DNA of 64,000 bases. Source: UBA6107 sp034430175 (GTDB taxonomy: Bacteria > Chloroflexota > Anaerolineae > Anaerolineales > Anaerolineaceae). The DNA lies in the NCBI GenBank assembly GCA_034430175.1, contig DAOUFI010000001.1, positions 1-64,000 of the forward strand, read 5' to 3'. Below the pieces are notes generated by a model. That model was not told where the DNA came from. It did not search any database and worked only from the letters and a program-made list of their open reading frames with translations. Position numbers and translations under genes: made by a program. Within the stretch, counting starts at the first letter, position 1, and each line of letters begins with the position of its first letter. Positions 19,891 through 27,860 of this stretch are shown here, one piece after another.

Positions 19891-20472
19891 TTAATTGAGT
19901 TTCTTTGCGCTAAGTTCTGGGTTTTCTGCATCGGTTGACCAGTTTTTAGGGTTGAATTCGATGTATACTGCGATGCGTGCGTAATCCTCATCGGAAGTAA
20001 TGATGGATTCGTAATAGTTGCGTTGCCAGATAGTGTTTTCTCTTGACCTCAATAATTCATGGATTTCATGGGATACTGCAGATTTGTACCCTCTTACAAT
20101 TGCACCAAGGGAATGAGGGACAACATTGATTACGTGGTCCGGTGTAGGGGCGCAGCGTCGCTGCGCCCCTACATGTCCGTTTGATAATTTTGGACCCCCA
20201 TCATCTATGTGGATAATTCCATGTATATGGTTTGGCATCACTACGAACTCATCTTTGTACAAGAACACATGCCCTCTGATCTTTTGGGTAGCAAACCATT
20301 GATCGCGTGCAATTTCCCCCAATCTGTTTAAATGCATCTGCCCATCAACGATAGTTCCAAATATCGGTTTTCGATTATTGGTACAAATTGTGATGTAATA
20401 ATCCCCCAGACTAGCATAATCGTAACCAGGCAACCTTATCGAATGACGGTGATATTTTTGAATTTCTCCCAT
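19891..20472 (-). CDS. REP-associated tyrosine transposase (RAYT, Y1/IS200-like)
   Basis: A 193-residue single-strand DNA transposase of the HUH class. The metal-binding MPNHIHG motif (His82, His84) is at residues 79-85, and the catalytic Tyr lies in WQRNYYE (Tyr143 or Tyr144). RAYTs cut and join short palindromic repeats and are normally single-copy, domesticated genes. Here a 31-base near-perfect palindrome occurs inside the reading frame (20143-20173, residues about 100-110) without breaking it. No flanking IS ends or target duplication were seen. Confidence 0.9.
   Translation of the reverse strand: MGEIQKYHRHSIRLPGYDYASLGDYYITICTNNRKPIFGTIVDGQMHLNRLGEIARDQWFATQKIRGHVFLYKDEFVVMPNHIHGIIHIDDGGPKLSNGHVGAQRRCAPTPDHVINVVPHSLGAIVRGYKSAVSHEIHELLRSRENTIWQRNYYESIITSDEDYARIAVYIEFNPKNWSTDAENPELSAKKLN
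20143..20173. repeat. REP-like palindrome inside the RAYT gene
   Basis: Two 15-base arms (20143-20157 and 20159-20173) are exact reverse complements around a single central T at 20158; the arm begins TGTAGGGGCGCAGC. It would fold into a long GC-rich hairpin, the kind of structure RAYT proteins recognise. I saw no second full copy in the window. Confidence 0.85.
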
Positions 20473-20531
20473 GTCCTAATTCTATACCTGACGTGATAAA
20501 ATCCTCGCATCTAGAAAATACGAGGATGAAC

Positions 20532-20954
20532 ATGGATGCCAAAACCATTGCCAACAGTGTTGCCTATTGTGGGTTGATCTGTGCGCTGTGCCATGAATCT
20601 GATAAATGTGCCGGCTGCAAATCGGACCATAACTGCTGCGGGCGGCATCTCTCCCAGGGCGGCTGCTATCAATACAATTGCTGCGTCAGCAAGGGCATCA
20701 ATGGCTGCTGGGAATGCGAGGAAGGTCCCTGCGACCGCGACATGTTCGGCGCGGAGCACGACGTGCGCAACCGCGTCTTCGTCAAGGTGGCCAAACTAGA
20801 GGGGGTCGAGAAACTGGCCGAGTACGTCTGGACAAACCAGCAGCGTGGCATCCATTACGGCTGGAACCGCGATTACGACAACCTGGGGTCAGAGGAAGCG
20901 GTGATCGATCTACTGCATAACGGCACGAATTCCCATTATTTTCGAAACCTGTAA
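20532..20954 (+). CDS. DUF3795 cysteine-rich protein
   Basis: A 140-residue protein whose first 60 residues contain more than a dozen Cys in the order typical of DUF3795 (YCGLICALC, KCAGC, NCC, GCWECEEGPCD), suggesting metal binding. The C-terminal part is helical. Start taken at 20532 because GAGG at 20522-20525 is 6 bases upstream; an in-frame ATG at 20526 and a GTG at 20493 are less likely. Function of the family is unknown. Confidence 0.8.
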   Translation: MDAKTIANSVAYCGLICALCHESDKCAGCKSDHNCCGRHLSQGGCYQYNCCVSKGINGCWECEEGPCDRDMFGAEHDVRNRVFVKVAKLEGVEKLAEYVWTNQQRGIHYGWNRDYDNLGSEEAVIDLLHNGTNSHYFRNL

Positions 20955-21300
20955 TTCAAATTCAATACCCCCTTGACATCCATATTATAATTAATATATG
21001 GAATATTTGTTCTGTTATTTCTAACACATATTATTTGTTTCTCAAGGATTCGTTTCCTATTCGTTTCAATAGTTATCGAAACCATGTGAACTACACCCCC
21101 ATGTTTGGCAAAGGGATATTCGAATTGAATCGAATTGATTTTAATTCAAAAACAAATTGGGAGAAGATCCAACCGGTTTTCCTGACCGCTGAGTAACTGA
21201 GTGCCCAAGTGCCTGATTACCGAGTGCTTTATTTTTGACGATTCTCAACTATCGACTCTCAACTCTCGGCTCTCCATTCTCAACTCTCCACTCTCGACTC
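20955..21300. other. Intergenic region with AT-rich DNA and compound tandem repeats
   Basis: No gene is visible in these 346 bases. The left 230 bases are AT-rich and include several GAATCGAATTGA-like near repeats around 21120-21155. At 21190-21227 there is an array of 8-base units near TGAGTGCC (four and a half copies). From 21241 begins the 7-base array that runs into the stop codon of the next gene. Confidence 0.7.
21190..21227. repeat. Octamer tandem repeat (TGAGTGCC-like)
   Basis: Consecutive 8-base units TGAGTAAC, TGAGTGCC, CAAGTGCC, TGATTACC and partial GAGTGC. Units are diverged but keep exact 8-base spacing. Confidence 0.65.
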
Positions 21301-21310
21301 TCAGCTCTTT
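21241..21310. repeat. Heptamer tandem repeat, ten units (ACTCTCN)
   Basis: Ten back-to-back 7-base units with consensus ACTCTCN (for example ACTCTCA, ACTCTCG, GCTCTCC, ATTCTCA) fill 21241-21310 with no spacing errors. The array covers the stop codon and last two to three codons of the MFS gene (minus strand). Confidence 0.85.
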
Positions 21311-22581
21311 GCCCCTGCCACCACGGTTTCATCCCCGTTGTACTTGCGCAGGGCCGGCCACTTGACCGCGGTGTAGATCACGGCTACGATGCAGCCGATG
21401 CCGCCGGTGACAATGGCGAATGGCGTGCTGACCGCGGAAGCCACGATGCCCGCCTCCACCTCGCCCAACTGCGGACCACCGGCGAAGAAGATCTGGTTGA
21501 TGCTCACCATCCGTCCGCGCATCTCATCGGGGGTCTGGAGCTGGCGGATGGTGTTACGCAGTACCGTGCTGATGGCGTCTCCGGCGCCGATGATGATCAG
21601 CGCCAACATGGTGAGGGCGAAGCTGCGCGACAGGCCGAAGAGAACGGTGGCCGCGCCGAAGATTCCCACGCCCCAGAGTAGCAGTTTGCCCTGCTTGCGC
21701 ACCCCCACCGACTGAGCCATGATCACCGCCACCGTCACCGAGCCAATGGACTGGGCTGCCGAGAGCCAGCCGTAGCCGATCTCGTTGATGTGCAGCACGT
21801 CCGTGGCGATGAAGGGCATCAGTGTGTTGGCCGACGAAAAGAAGGTGGCAATGAAGTCGAGGATCATACTCGAAAGGATGATGGGATGACCGAGGATGAA
21901 CCTGATCCCGGCTGGGATCTCGGAAAAATTGAGTTTCTTGAGAAAGCCATGTTCGCCGCTGGGCTGCAGGCTGCGCGGACTGGCCACCGGCCCCATGTAG
22001 ATTAGCGCGAAGAGCACCGCCAGGAACGAGACCGCGTTGATCCAGTAGATCCACTGCAGACCGAGTGAGGCGATGATGATTCCGCACAGAGCTGGGCCGA
22101 CTACCGCGCCGACGTTACCGGCGATGGACTGCAATCCAAAGGCGCTAGGCAGGTCCTTACGCGGCACCAGGTTGGGTACCATCGATTGGCGCGCCGGGCC
22201 GTCAAACGAGACAGCGATGCCCTGGATGGCAACCAGCACGTAGATATGCCACAACTGAATCGAGCCATTGTAGGTGAGCATGCCCAGGATAGTGGCTACC
22301 ACCAGCATTATCGCCTGGGTGATGAAAACCACACCGCGTCGGTCGAAGGTGTCGGCCACCAGACCGCCAATAAGCGCGAAGACGAGAATGGGTAAAAATT
22401 TGACGATGCCGATGCCGCTGACGACGATGGGGTCGTCACTCAAGACACGCAGGTGCCAAAAAATGGCCCAGACTTGCATCTGGGAACCGGCATTCGAGAT
22501 CAATAACCCCGCCCAGTAGACCGCGTAGCGCCGATTGTTTTGCAGGGCGGGGGGAATACGTAGAATATTTTTGAAAAACAT
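21301..22581 (-). CDS. MFS exporter, EntS/DHA3-like
   Basis: A 426-residue, 12-helix major facilitator protein. N-terminal RYAVYWAGLLISNAGSQMQ is typical of the EntS/macrolide-efflux branch, motif A appears as GGLVADTFDRRGVV near residues 74-87, and DGPARQSMVPNLVP near 149-162 is a hallmark of this group. It likely exports a small molecule, possibly a siderophore or drug. It starts 7 bases after the NAD synthetase stop, so it is the last gene of that minus-strand operon. Its last codons lie in a heptamer repeat. Confidence 0.88.
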   Translation of the reverse strand: MFFKNILRIPPALQNNRRYAVYWAGLLISNAGSQMQVWAIFWHLRVLSDDPIVVSGIGIVKFLPILVFALIGGLVADTFDRRGVVFITQAIMLVVATILGMLTYNGSIQLWHIYVLVAIQGIAVSFDGPARQSMVPNLVPRKDLPSAFGLQSIAGNVGAVVGPALCGIIIASLGLQWIYWINAVSFLAVLFALIYMGPVASPRSLQPSGEHGFLKKLNFSEIPAGIRFILGHPIILSSMILDFIATFFSSANTLMPFIATDVLHINEIGYGWLSAAQSIGSVTVAVIMAQSVGVRKQGKLLLWGVGIFGAATVLFGLSRSFALTMLALIIIGAGDAISTVLRNTIRQLQTPDEMRGRMVSINQIFFAGGPQLGEVEAGIVASAVSTPFAIVTGGIGCIVAVIYTAVKWPALRKYNGDETVVAGAKS

Positions 22582-22588
22582 TCGGTTT

Positions 22589-23410
22589 TTAAGTGCCCCA
22601 ATCCCGAAGATATAAGAAGTCGTAACCCACGGTGCGGTTGCTCAGTTTGGCTATTGGAGGGAGAACGCGTTTGAACTGGTTGCGGCGTACGCGTTGTATG
22701 ACCGCGCGCACGAAGTCTTCACTAAAACCGGCATCGACGCATTCCTGCGGCGTATAACGCTGGTCGATGAGCAGCGAGAGGATCCTGTCTGCCTCTTCGT
22801 AAGTGAAGCCGAGTTCTTTCTCGTCGGTCTGACCCACCCACAAATCGGCGGAGGGAGCCTTGTCGATGATGGCAGCGGGCACGCCCATGTCGCGCGAAAG
22901 CTGACGCACCTGGGCTTTATAAAGGTCACCCAACGGGTTGATGGCACAGGCTGAATCGCCGTAGAGGGTGGAGTAGCCGAGCAGGATTTCGGTCTTGTTG
23001 CCGGTGCCGATCACCAATCCCTTGAAGGCTTCGGACTGGTCGAAGAGGATGATCATACGCTGGCGTGCCATGATGTTACCCTTTCGGCGCGGGTCCATTT
23101 CCGGGAAGCGGTTGATGAGCGGGTCGACCATCTCGGTGATTGGGATGGTGAGCGACTGAACTTTAAGCGCGTCGATGACGAGCTGGGCGTGGTCAAGAGA
23201 ATCCTGCGACGAGGTTTTGTAGGGCATTCTCACTGCCATCACGTTTTCAGCGCCGAGGGCTTCTGCGGCCAGGTAACAGGCCAGTGCTGAGTCGATGCCG
23301 CCCGAAAGTCCAAGCACGGCCTTGCTGAAGCCAGCTCGTGAGATCTCGGTCTTGATGAATCCCGTCAGGATCTTGCGCGCCAAACCGGTATCGATGGAAA
23401 GGTCAGACAT
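22589..23410 (-). CDS. nadE: NAD+ synthetase, ammonia-type domain
   Basis: Catalyses the last step of NAD synthesis, amidation of deamido-NAD with ATP. The ATP pyrophosphatase P-loop LSGGIDSA is at residues 35-42, and NAD-synthetase motifs GTGNKTE and YGDSACAINPLGDLYKAQV follow. It lacks the N-terminal glutaminase domain of fused NadE proteins. Start set at 23410 (MSDLSI) because AGGAGG lies 5 bases upstream; a longer frame to 23431 is unsupported. The gene just upstream encodes a separate nitrilase-like protein that could supply ammonia from glutamine. Length (273) is normal for the single-domain enzyme. Confidence 0.93.
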   Translation of the reverse strand: MSDLSIDTGLARKILTGFIKTEISRAGFSKAVLGLSGGIDSALACYLAAEALGAENVMAVRMPYKTSSQDSLDHAQLVIDALKVQSLTIPITEMVDPLINRFPEMDPRRKGNIMARQRMIILFDQSEAFKGLVIGTGNKTEILLGYSTLYGDSACAINPLGDLYKAQVRQLSRDMGVPAAIIDKAPSADLWVGQTDEKELGFTYEEADRILSLLIDQRYTPQECVDAGFSEDFVRAVIQRVRRNQFKRVLPPIAKLSNRTVGYDFLYLRDWGT

Positions 23411-23467
23411 TGTCTCCTCCTGAGATTTCATACCGAATAGATCGAAAAGGATACGGATACGCGAGGA

Positions 23468-24346
23468 TCATTTACCCTGCCTTGAGTTGAGAATGCGCTG
23501 TAGTTCACGCTGTACCATCGCGGTACGTTCATCGCGCAGCAGCGGCAGGCGGGCGCGTGTGCGATGCAATTGGTTGAGGTCGAGTTCGGCGAATGTGAGC
23601 GCTTCTTCATGCTGTGGACCGTGAATTAGAGACACACCGTCTGGGTCGTAGACGCTGGCGCCGCCCCAGAAGTTCAAGCCATCCTCGTAACCCACCCGAT
23701 TGGTGTGGACAACGAACGAGGTGAACAATCCGGCGTAGGCGCGGTTGATCTCATCCACCCAGCGTGCCGAATCGAGGCGACCGGGTTGAGCGGATTCATT
23801 GGCGTGCGGCAGCCCGCGTCCGGGGCTGGCAGAGGCAAAAAGGAAGATGTCGGCGCCGTCAAGCCAGAGCAAGTAAGGTAGAGAGGCATGCCAGAAGTCC
23901 TCGCAGATGAGCATCCCCACCCGCCCGAAGCGGGTGTCGAAGGCACTGACGCCATCGCCCCAGGCAAAAAAGCGGCCTTCATCGAACAAGCCGTAAGTCG
24001 GCAGGTAAACCTTGCGGTGCACATGCAGCACTTTGCCGGCGGAGAGATAAGCTGAAGCGATGTAGAAACGGTTGCGCACGTCTTCTTCCACGAAACCAAC
24101 CATGATGTCGATATCGCGGCTCGCGGCTAATAGTTGATGGAAGATCGGGTCAGTGTCATCCACTTTGTGGGCAACAGTCGGGACCAGATCCTGAAGAACG
24201 TAACCTGTAAGGGAAAGTTCGGGGAAGATCACCAGTTCAGCACCACCTTTGCGAGCTTCTTCAATCAGCTTCAGGTGTTTGGTCAGGTTTTTGTCGACGT
24301 CGCCGAGGACGGTATTGATTTGCGCGAGTGCCAGATTCAGTTTCAT
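23468..24346 (-). CDS. Carbon-nitrogen hydrolase, possible glutaminase partner of NAD synthetase
   Basis: A 292-residue nitrilase-superfamily enzyme. The Glu-Lys-Cys triad is visible as Glu43 (FPELSLTGY), Lys112 (HRKVYLPTYG) and Cys148 (MLICEDFWH). These motifs resemble the glutaminase domain of glutamine-dependent NAD synthetases. The gene lies 57 bases before nadE on the same strand, supporting a two-protein version of that enzyme, but another amide substrate is possible. Start at 24346 (MKLNLALAQI) matches the family's N-terminus. It overlaps the 3' end of the upstream gene by 86 bases. Confidence 0.85.
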   Translation of the reverse strand: MKLNLALAQINTVLGDVDKNLTKHLKLIEEARKGGAELVIFPELSLTGYVLQDLVPTVAHKVDDTDPIFHQLLAASRDIDIMVGFVEEDVRNRFYIASAYLSAGKVLHVHRKVYLPTYGLFDEGRFFAWGDGVSAFDTRFGRVGMLICEDFWHASLPYLLWLDGADIFLFASASPGRGLPHANESAQPGRLDSARWVDEINRAYAGLFTSFVVHTNRVGYEDGLNFWGGASVYDPDGVSLIHGPQHEEALTFAELDLNQLHRTRARLPLLRDERTAMVQRELQRILNSRQGK

Positions 24347-25145
24347 GTGATTTTCTTTTCTTTGCAAAGATTCGTGCGAAAAAATCATTAATTGGCTGGT
24401 ACCTTTGTTCTGACTTTTCGTCGCCCTTCCGCTCATGCAGAAGCAGGCAGATCAAGGCAACAGCGCCAGCTAAAGTATATAACATTGCCGCCCAGGTCTC
24501 AATTCTCAAATTCTGCCAGGTCAGCGTGGGGTCAGCGCGCAAAAGGGAGAAGAGCAGCATGTCGGCACTAAAGATCAATCCAGCGACAAATCCTTTTTTC
24601 CCTGTAGTCTGAGAGGGATACAATAGTAATTCGGCGAAGCCCATAAAGACCACCAGACTGATGGCAGCTAACGGTTGTACTGGTGTGCGAAGCGTAGAGG
24701 TTCCGGTTTCATCCAGAGTTTGGATACCCCACCACGATCCCGTGGTCAGGATCTGACCGTAACCCGCGCCGGTGAGCCAGCAACCCAGCCAGCCGGCCAA
24801 TCCCATGGGCAGCAGCAACAGGCTGATGCGATCAAGCAGGTTGAGAAACGGCCATTGCCAGATCAATTTGGCAAAGAAGAGGAAAAGCAGCCCGCCGCCA
24901 AGCGCGCCTTCCCAGGTGAAACCGCCCAACCAAAATTGCGCGATTTCGACAGGGTGTGCCATGAAGTAACTTATATGAAGAAGAGTGTATCCCAGGCGGG
25001 AACCGATTAGCGCTCCAACCAGCGTAAAGAGGCCAACCAGAAGCCAATCCAGACGCTGGGCAGGTTTGCTCGCCAGAGCGATCCTGAAAAGGCCAAAACT
25101 GGCGCCAAGAGCAAGGATTAATGAAAATGGGTTCAAAGAGGGCAT
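24261..25145 (-). CDS. Lgt-like membrane protein lacking key catalytic residues
   Basis: A 294-residue, seven-helix protein matching prolipoprotein diacylglyceryl transferase in layout (GALIGSRLGY near 44-53, HPVEIAQFWLGGFTWEG near 64-80). Residues essential in E. coli Lgt are changed: the His103 position is Glu79 and the GRIGNFINGE motif reads GWLGCWLTGA (118-127), replacing Arg143, Asn146 and Glu151. It is therefore unlikely to be the cell's working Lgt, although several lipoproteins here need one. A basic C-terminal tail overlaps the next gene by 86 bases in another frame. Confidence 0.75.
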   Translation of the reverse strand: MPSLNPFSLILALGASFGLFRIALASKPAQRLDWLLVGLFTLVGALIGSRLGYTLLHISYFMAHPVEIAQFWLGGFTWEGALGGGLLFLFFAKLIWQWPFLNLLDRISLLLLPMGLAGWLGCWLTGAGYGQILTTGSWWGIQTLDETGTSTLRTPVQPLAAISLVVFMGFAELLLYPSQTTGKKGFVAGLIFSADMLLFSLLRADPTLTWQNLRIETWAAMLYTLAGAVALICLLLHERKGDEKSEQRYQPINDFFARIFAKKRKSHETESGTRANQYRPRRRRQKPDQTPEAD

Positions 25146-25282
25146 GGATTCCGTTCCTATTTTATCTTACCACAACCACAAAAGGCAGATCCTGCCTGTG
25201 TGAAGGTTAAAAAACACTTATCCTGCCCTGGACGAAAAAGCCTTCCTTTAGTGTAAAATTATCTTAAGAAAAGAGTAACCAA

Positions 25283-25663
25283 ATGATCACTCCGGAAGAG
25301 AGATTGCGTGTTCTGCAAATGATCGAAGACGGCAAGATCAGTGCCGCTGAGGGCGCGAGCATGCTCTGTTGTGGTGAAGATCCAAATTTCCCCAAACCTT
25401 CGGAACAGCCCAACAGCTCGCAGACGCCGCGTTGGATTCGTGTAATGGTAACGGATCTGACCAGTGGCAAAACCCGCGTGAATGTTAAACTTCCTGCCAA
25501 TCTCATGTCCACCGGTTTGAAGATGGGGGCGCACCTTTCCACCGATATGCACGAACTGAACATGCAACAGATCAATGATTACATCCGGCGCGGAGTTACC
25601 GGCCAGGTGTTGGAAGTGGTGGATGACGATGAAGGCGAAAAAGTAGCAATCTATTTGGAATAA
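25283..25663 (+). CDS. SHOCT-like/YvlB N-terminal-type small protein
   Basis: A 126-residue soluble protein. The N-terminal ERLRVLQMIEDGKISAAEG is the short helical motif found at the start of YvlB and other SHOCT-like proteins. A beta-rich region follows (WIRVMVTDLTSGKTRVNVKLP) and an acidic C-terminus. Such domains often regulate or anchor envelope proteins; no specific function can be assigned. The gene is alone and ends in a shared bidirectional terminator. Confidence 0.75.
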   Translation: MITPEERLRVLQMIEDGKISAAEGASMLCCGEDPNFPKPSEQPNSSQTPRWIRVMVTDLTSGKTRVNVKLPANLMSTGLKMGAHLSTDMHELNMQQINDYIRRGVTGQVLEVVDDDEGEKVAIYLE

Positions 25664-25687
25664 AAAACTGCGAAAACGCAGTTTTTT
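25662..25687. terminator. Bidirectional terminator between SHOCT-like and NifU genes
   Basis: AAAAAACTGCG (25662-25672), loop AAAA, CGCAGTTTTTT (25677-25687). T-runs on both strands serve both convergent genes, whose stops lie at or within the stem. Confidence 0.92.
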
Positions 25688-25937
25688 AGTTCACAGCTTC
25701 AACTCTATCAATGTTGGGAAAGAATTGCCTGACCGTTCCTTCCACCCAACCTTTGACGGTGATAGGCGAAAGTGGGCAACCCAGGCAGGCACCTCCCAGT
25801 TTTATTTTTACAATCTTGCCGTCATAACTCACCAATTCGACCGAGCCACCGTGGTAGGTGGTGATGTATGCGTTCAACTGCTCGATTAACCCCTTCATCT
25901 GTTCGTTCTCGGAGAATGAAGGTGCCGGGTCTGACAT
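25686..25937 (-). CDS. NifU C-terminal-domain protein (iron-sulfur scaffold)
   Basis: An 83-residue Nfu-type protein. The CLGC motif (Cys51, Cys54) in GGACLGCPLS binds a transient iron-sulfur cluster handed on to client enzymes such as the aconitase and molybdenum hydroxylase encoded further on. Only the Nfu domain is present, normal for stand-alone Nfu. AAGGAGACG precedes the ATG. The adjacent upstream gene encodes a cyclic-nucleotide-binding domain. Confidence 0.9.
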   Translation of the reverse strand: MSDPAPSFSENEQMKGLIEQLNAYITTYHGGSVELVSYDGKIVKIKLGGACLGCPLSPITVKGWVEGTVRQFFPNIDRVEAVN

Positions 25938-25953
25938 TTTCGTCTCCTTGAGC

Positions 25954-26427
25954 TTAATAATAATACCTGAGGTTCATTCCCTGGCTGAGTACGTTCATGA
26001 CCGATGCATGAGTCACTTCAACGCGTTTCGCTATTGTCAATGCCAGTCTGTCTATTATTATCTCACCGGTTTTGGGGTGTTTCAAGCATAAATTCTTGAG
26101 TTCAGAGCCTGAAAAGCAGTAAGCTTCGCTGTCCATGATTGTATAAGCTGATGAAGTGTAAATATCATGCCCCAGGGTGGATGACCAACCAAAAACGCCG
26201 CCACTGGTGAGACTGGCAACTAACAATTCAGTGCTGTCATCTGGTTGAAACACGATATCCACCATCCCCGATTCGAGCACGTATAACTTGTCGGCGCGGT
26301 CACCCTGGTGAAAGATCGTCTCGCCAGCGGAAAATCTCCGAATGGCAATCAAAGGCAGCAACAAATTTTGTTGTTCCTTATCCAGACCTTTGAAAATCGA
26401 AAGGAGAAATAAATTCCTTCGCCGCAT
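25954..26427 (-). CDS. Stand-alone cyclic-nucleotide-binding domain protein
   Basis: A 157-residue protein matching the beta-barrel of Crp/Fnr and related sensors (FSAGETIFHQGDRADKLYVLESGMVDI, residues about 32-58), then a helix. There is no C-terminal helix-turn-helix, so it is not a DNA-binding regulator by itself. The phosphate-binding cassette is not well preserved (FGWSSTLG in place of FGE-x-RAAT), so it may bind a different ligand or none. No convincing ribosome site lies before the ATG. It is 16 bases upstream of the Nfu gene and may share a transcript. Confidence 0.75.
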   Translation of the reverse strand: MRRRNLFLLSIFKGLDKEQQNLLLPLIAIRRFSAGETIFHQGDRADKLYVLESGMVDIVFQPDDSTELLVASLTSGGVFGWSSTLGHDIYTSSAYTIMDSEAYCFSGSELKNLCLKHPKTGEIIIDRLALTIAKRVEVTHASVMNVLSQGMNLRYYY

Positions 26428-26616
26428 TCAAAAATATTACTTTCAAGTGACCAGGTGATAAAGTGGCAAACGTCCCATTCACTTCGACAAAGCTCACGAT
26501 GGAAAGACAACATGCTTTTCTGGATTGATGACAAACAACATATTTGAAACCAAAGTAAAATGGATGTCACCCGACGTGCAGATGTGCATCAAAATATTTG
26601 ACAAGGAGACATAACC

Positions 26617-27009
26617 ATGGAATTAATCATCGATTTTCCCGGTGGCGCCAAAGTGGACGCCCATTTCGCTTCTCATACAGTAAAAACAGATCAGCCTATC
26701 CAGGGCGGGGGTGAGGATAGCGCTCCAACACCTTTCGCGGTCTTCCTGGCTTCCATCGGAACCTGCGCTGGTATTTATGTGCTTGGGTTTTGCAGATCAC
26801 GAAACTTGCCGACAGAAGGTATTCGCATTTTACAAAAGGTAAATTACCAGCCCACTGGAATGGTTGGCTCTATTGATCTTGAGATTCAGGTGCCACCTGA
26901 TTTTCCTGCCAAATATTATGAAGCCCTTATCCGTTCCGCCGATCAATGCAAGGTCAAGCAGCATCTCGAACACCCGCCAGTGTTTAACGTGTATACCAAA
27001 GTTGTGTAG
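26617..27009 (+). CDS. OsmC-like peroxiredoxin/sulfur metabolism protein
   Basis: A 130-residue OsmC/YhfA-family protein. The two family Cys are present at 50 (GTCAGIYVLGF) and 111 (ADQCKVKQHL). An extra Cys at 59 is also seen. Members reduce organic hydroperoxides or act in sulfur transfer. AAGGAGAC precedes the ATG. It is a single-gene unit ending in a symmetric hairpin. Confidence 0.85.
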   Translation: MELIIDFPGGAKVDAHFASHTVKTDQPIQGGGEDSAPTPFAVFLASIGTCAGIYVLGFCRSRNLPTEGIRILQKVNYQPTGMVGSIDLEIQVPPDFPAKYYEALIRSADQCKVKQHLEHPPVFNVYTKVV

Positions 27010-27042
27010 CAAATCATACAGGTAAATAGATTGGCGTCATTT

Positions 27043-27074
27043 ATCTAGTGGCAAATCATGAATTGCCACTAGAT
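27043..27074. terminator. Bidirectional hairpin between OsmC and btuD genes
   Basis: ATCTAGTGGCAA (27043-27054) pairs perfectly with TTGCCACTAGAT (27063-27074). It lies between two convergent genes. T-tracts are weak, so efficiency is uncertain. Confidence 0.65.
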
Positions 27075-27857
27075 TTATTTAGGCAGGAATGCTACCTTGC
27101 CGTTATTCGGGTCCTTCAATTGAACCATGGGGACGTTATAGATTTCGCTCAAAATTCCGGGTTGCAGCACCTCTTCAGGACTACCGAAGTGTGTGATTTT
27201 GCCGCATACCAACATGGCTACCTTGTCGGCATAAGCGTACGCCAGGTTGAGGTCGTGCAGACCGATGAGAACAGCGCGGGCAGACTGCTTGGCAGACGGT
27301 GGGTGAGCCAGACTATGGATATGCTGCATTAGTCCGTATTGGAATTGTAGATCAAGATGGGTGGTAGGTTCGTCCATCAAAAGCACGGGAGTTTGCTGCA
27401 CCAGCGCGCGTGCCAGCAACAATCGTTGCTGCTCGCCGCCGGAAAGTTCGTTGGCCAGAGAGTTTGCGAATGCAGCGGTATTTGTCTGCCGCATAGCTTC
27501 GTCTATTATTACCTCATCACTTTGAGAGAGCTGCCCAAGCCAGTTCAAATGAGGAGTCCGACCCAGAGCAACCACTTCACGGGCAGTAAAGGCTGAAGGC
27601 AGATTGCGTGCCTGTGGCACCACGGCGATTAGCCGTGCTCGATCCTGATCGTGAATTTGGCTGATATTTCTGCCGTCAACGCGGATGCTCCCCGCGAGGA
27701 GCGGTAATACACCACTGAGCGCGCGAATGAGAGTCGATTTACCAGAACCATTCGGCCCAATGATGGCCAACAGTTCACCGGGCTGCAGATCGAAACTGAC
27801 ACCTCGCAGCACGGTGTGATCGCCGTATCCTGCTTCAATATTTTCAACATTCAGCAT
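27075..27857 (-). CDS. btuD: Cobalamin ABC transporter ATP-binding protein (BtuD-like)
   Basis: A 260-residue FecE/BtuD-type ATPase. Walker A GPNGSGKST at residues 34-42, signature LSGGEQQR near 140, Walker B VLLMDEPTTHLD, switch histidine in GLHDLN. It forms the cytoplasmic motor for the FecCD-type permease encoded 3 bases upstream. The B12 riboswitch ahead of the operon makes cobalamin or a cobamide precursor the likely substrate. Length is normal. Confidence 0.88.
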   Translation of the reverse strand: MLNVENIEAGYGDHTVLRGVSFDLQPGELLAIIGPNGSGKSTLIRALSGVLPLLAGSIRVDGRNISQIHDQDRARLIAVVPQARNLPSAFTAREVVALGRTPHLNWLGQLSQSDEVIIDEAMRQTNTAAFANSLANELSGGEQQRLLLARALVQQTPVLLMDEPTTHLDLQFQYGLMQHIHSLAHPPSAKQSARAVLIGLHDLNLAYAYADKVAMLVCGKITHFGSPEEVLQPGILSEIYNVPMVQLKDPNNGKVAFLPK

Positions 27858-27860
27858 GTG

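Noticed and set aside
20960..21010. TTGACA followed by TATAAT at about 20971-20992
   Set aside because: The two boxes are only about 7 bases apart, too close for a promoter, and no gene starts downstream on the + strand.
21190..21310. Possible CRISPR array
   Set aside because: Units are only 7-8 bases and contiguous, with no spacers and no cas genes in the window.
26485..26510. CACTTCGACAAAGCTCAC-like stretch resembling a dispersed repeat
   Set aside because: Single copy in the window and no palindrome partner; not enough to support a repeat call.
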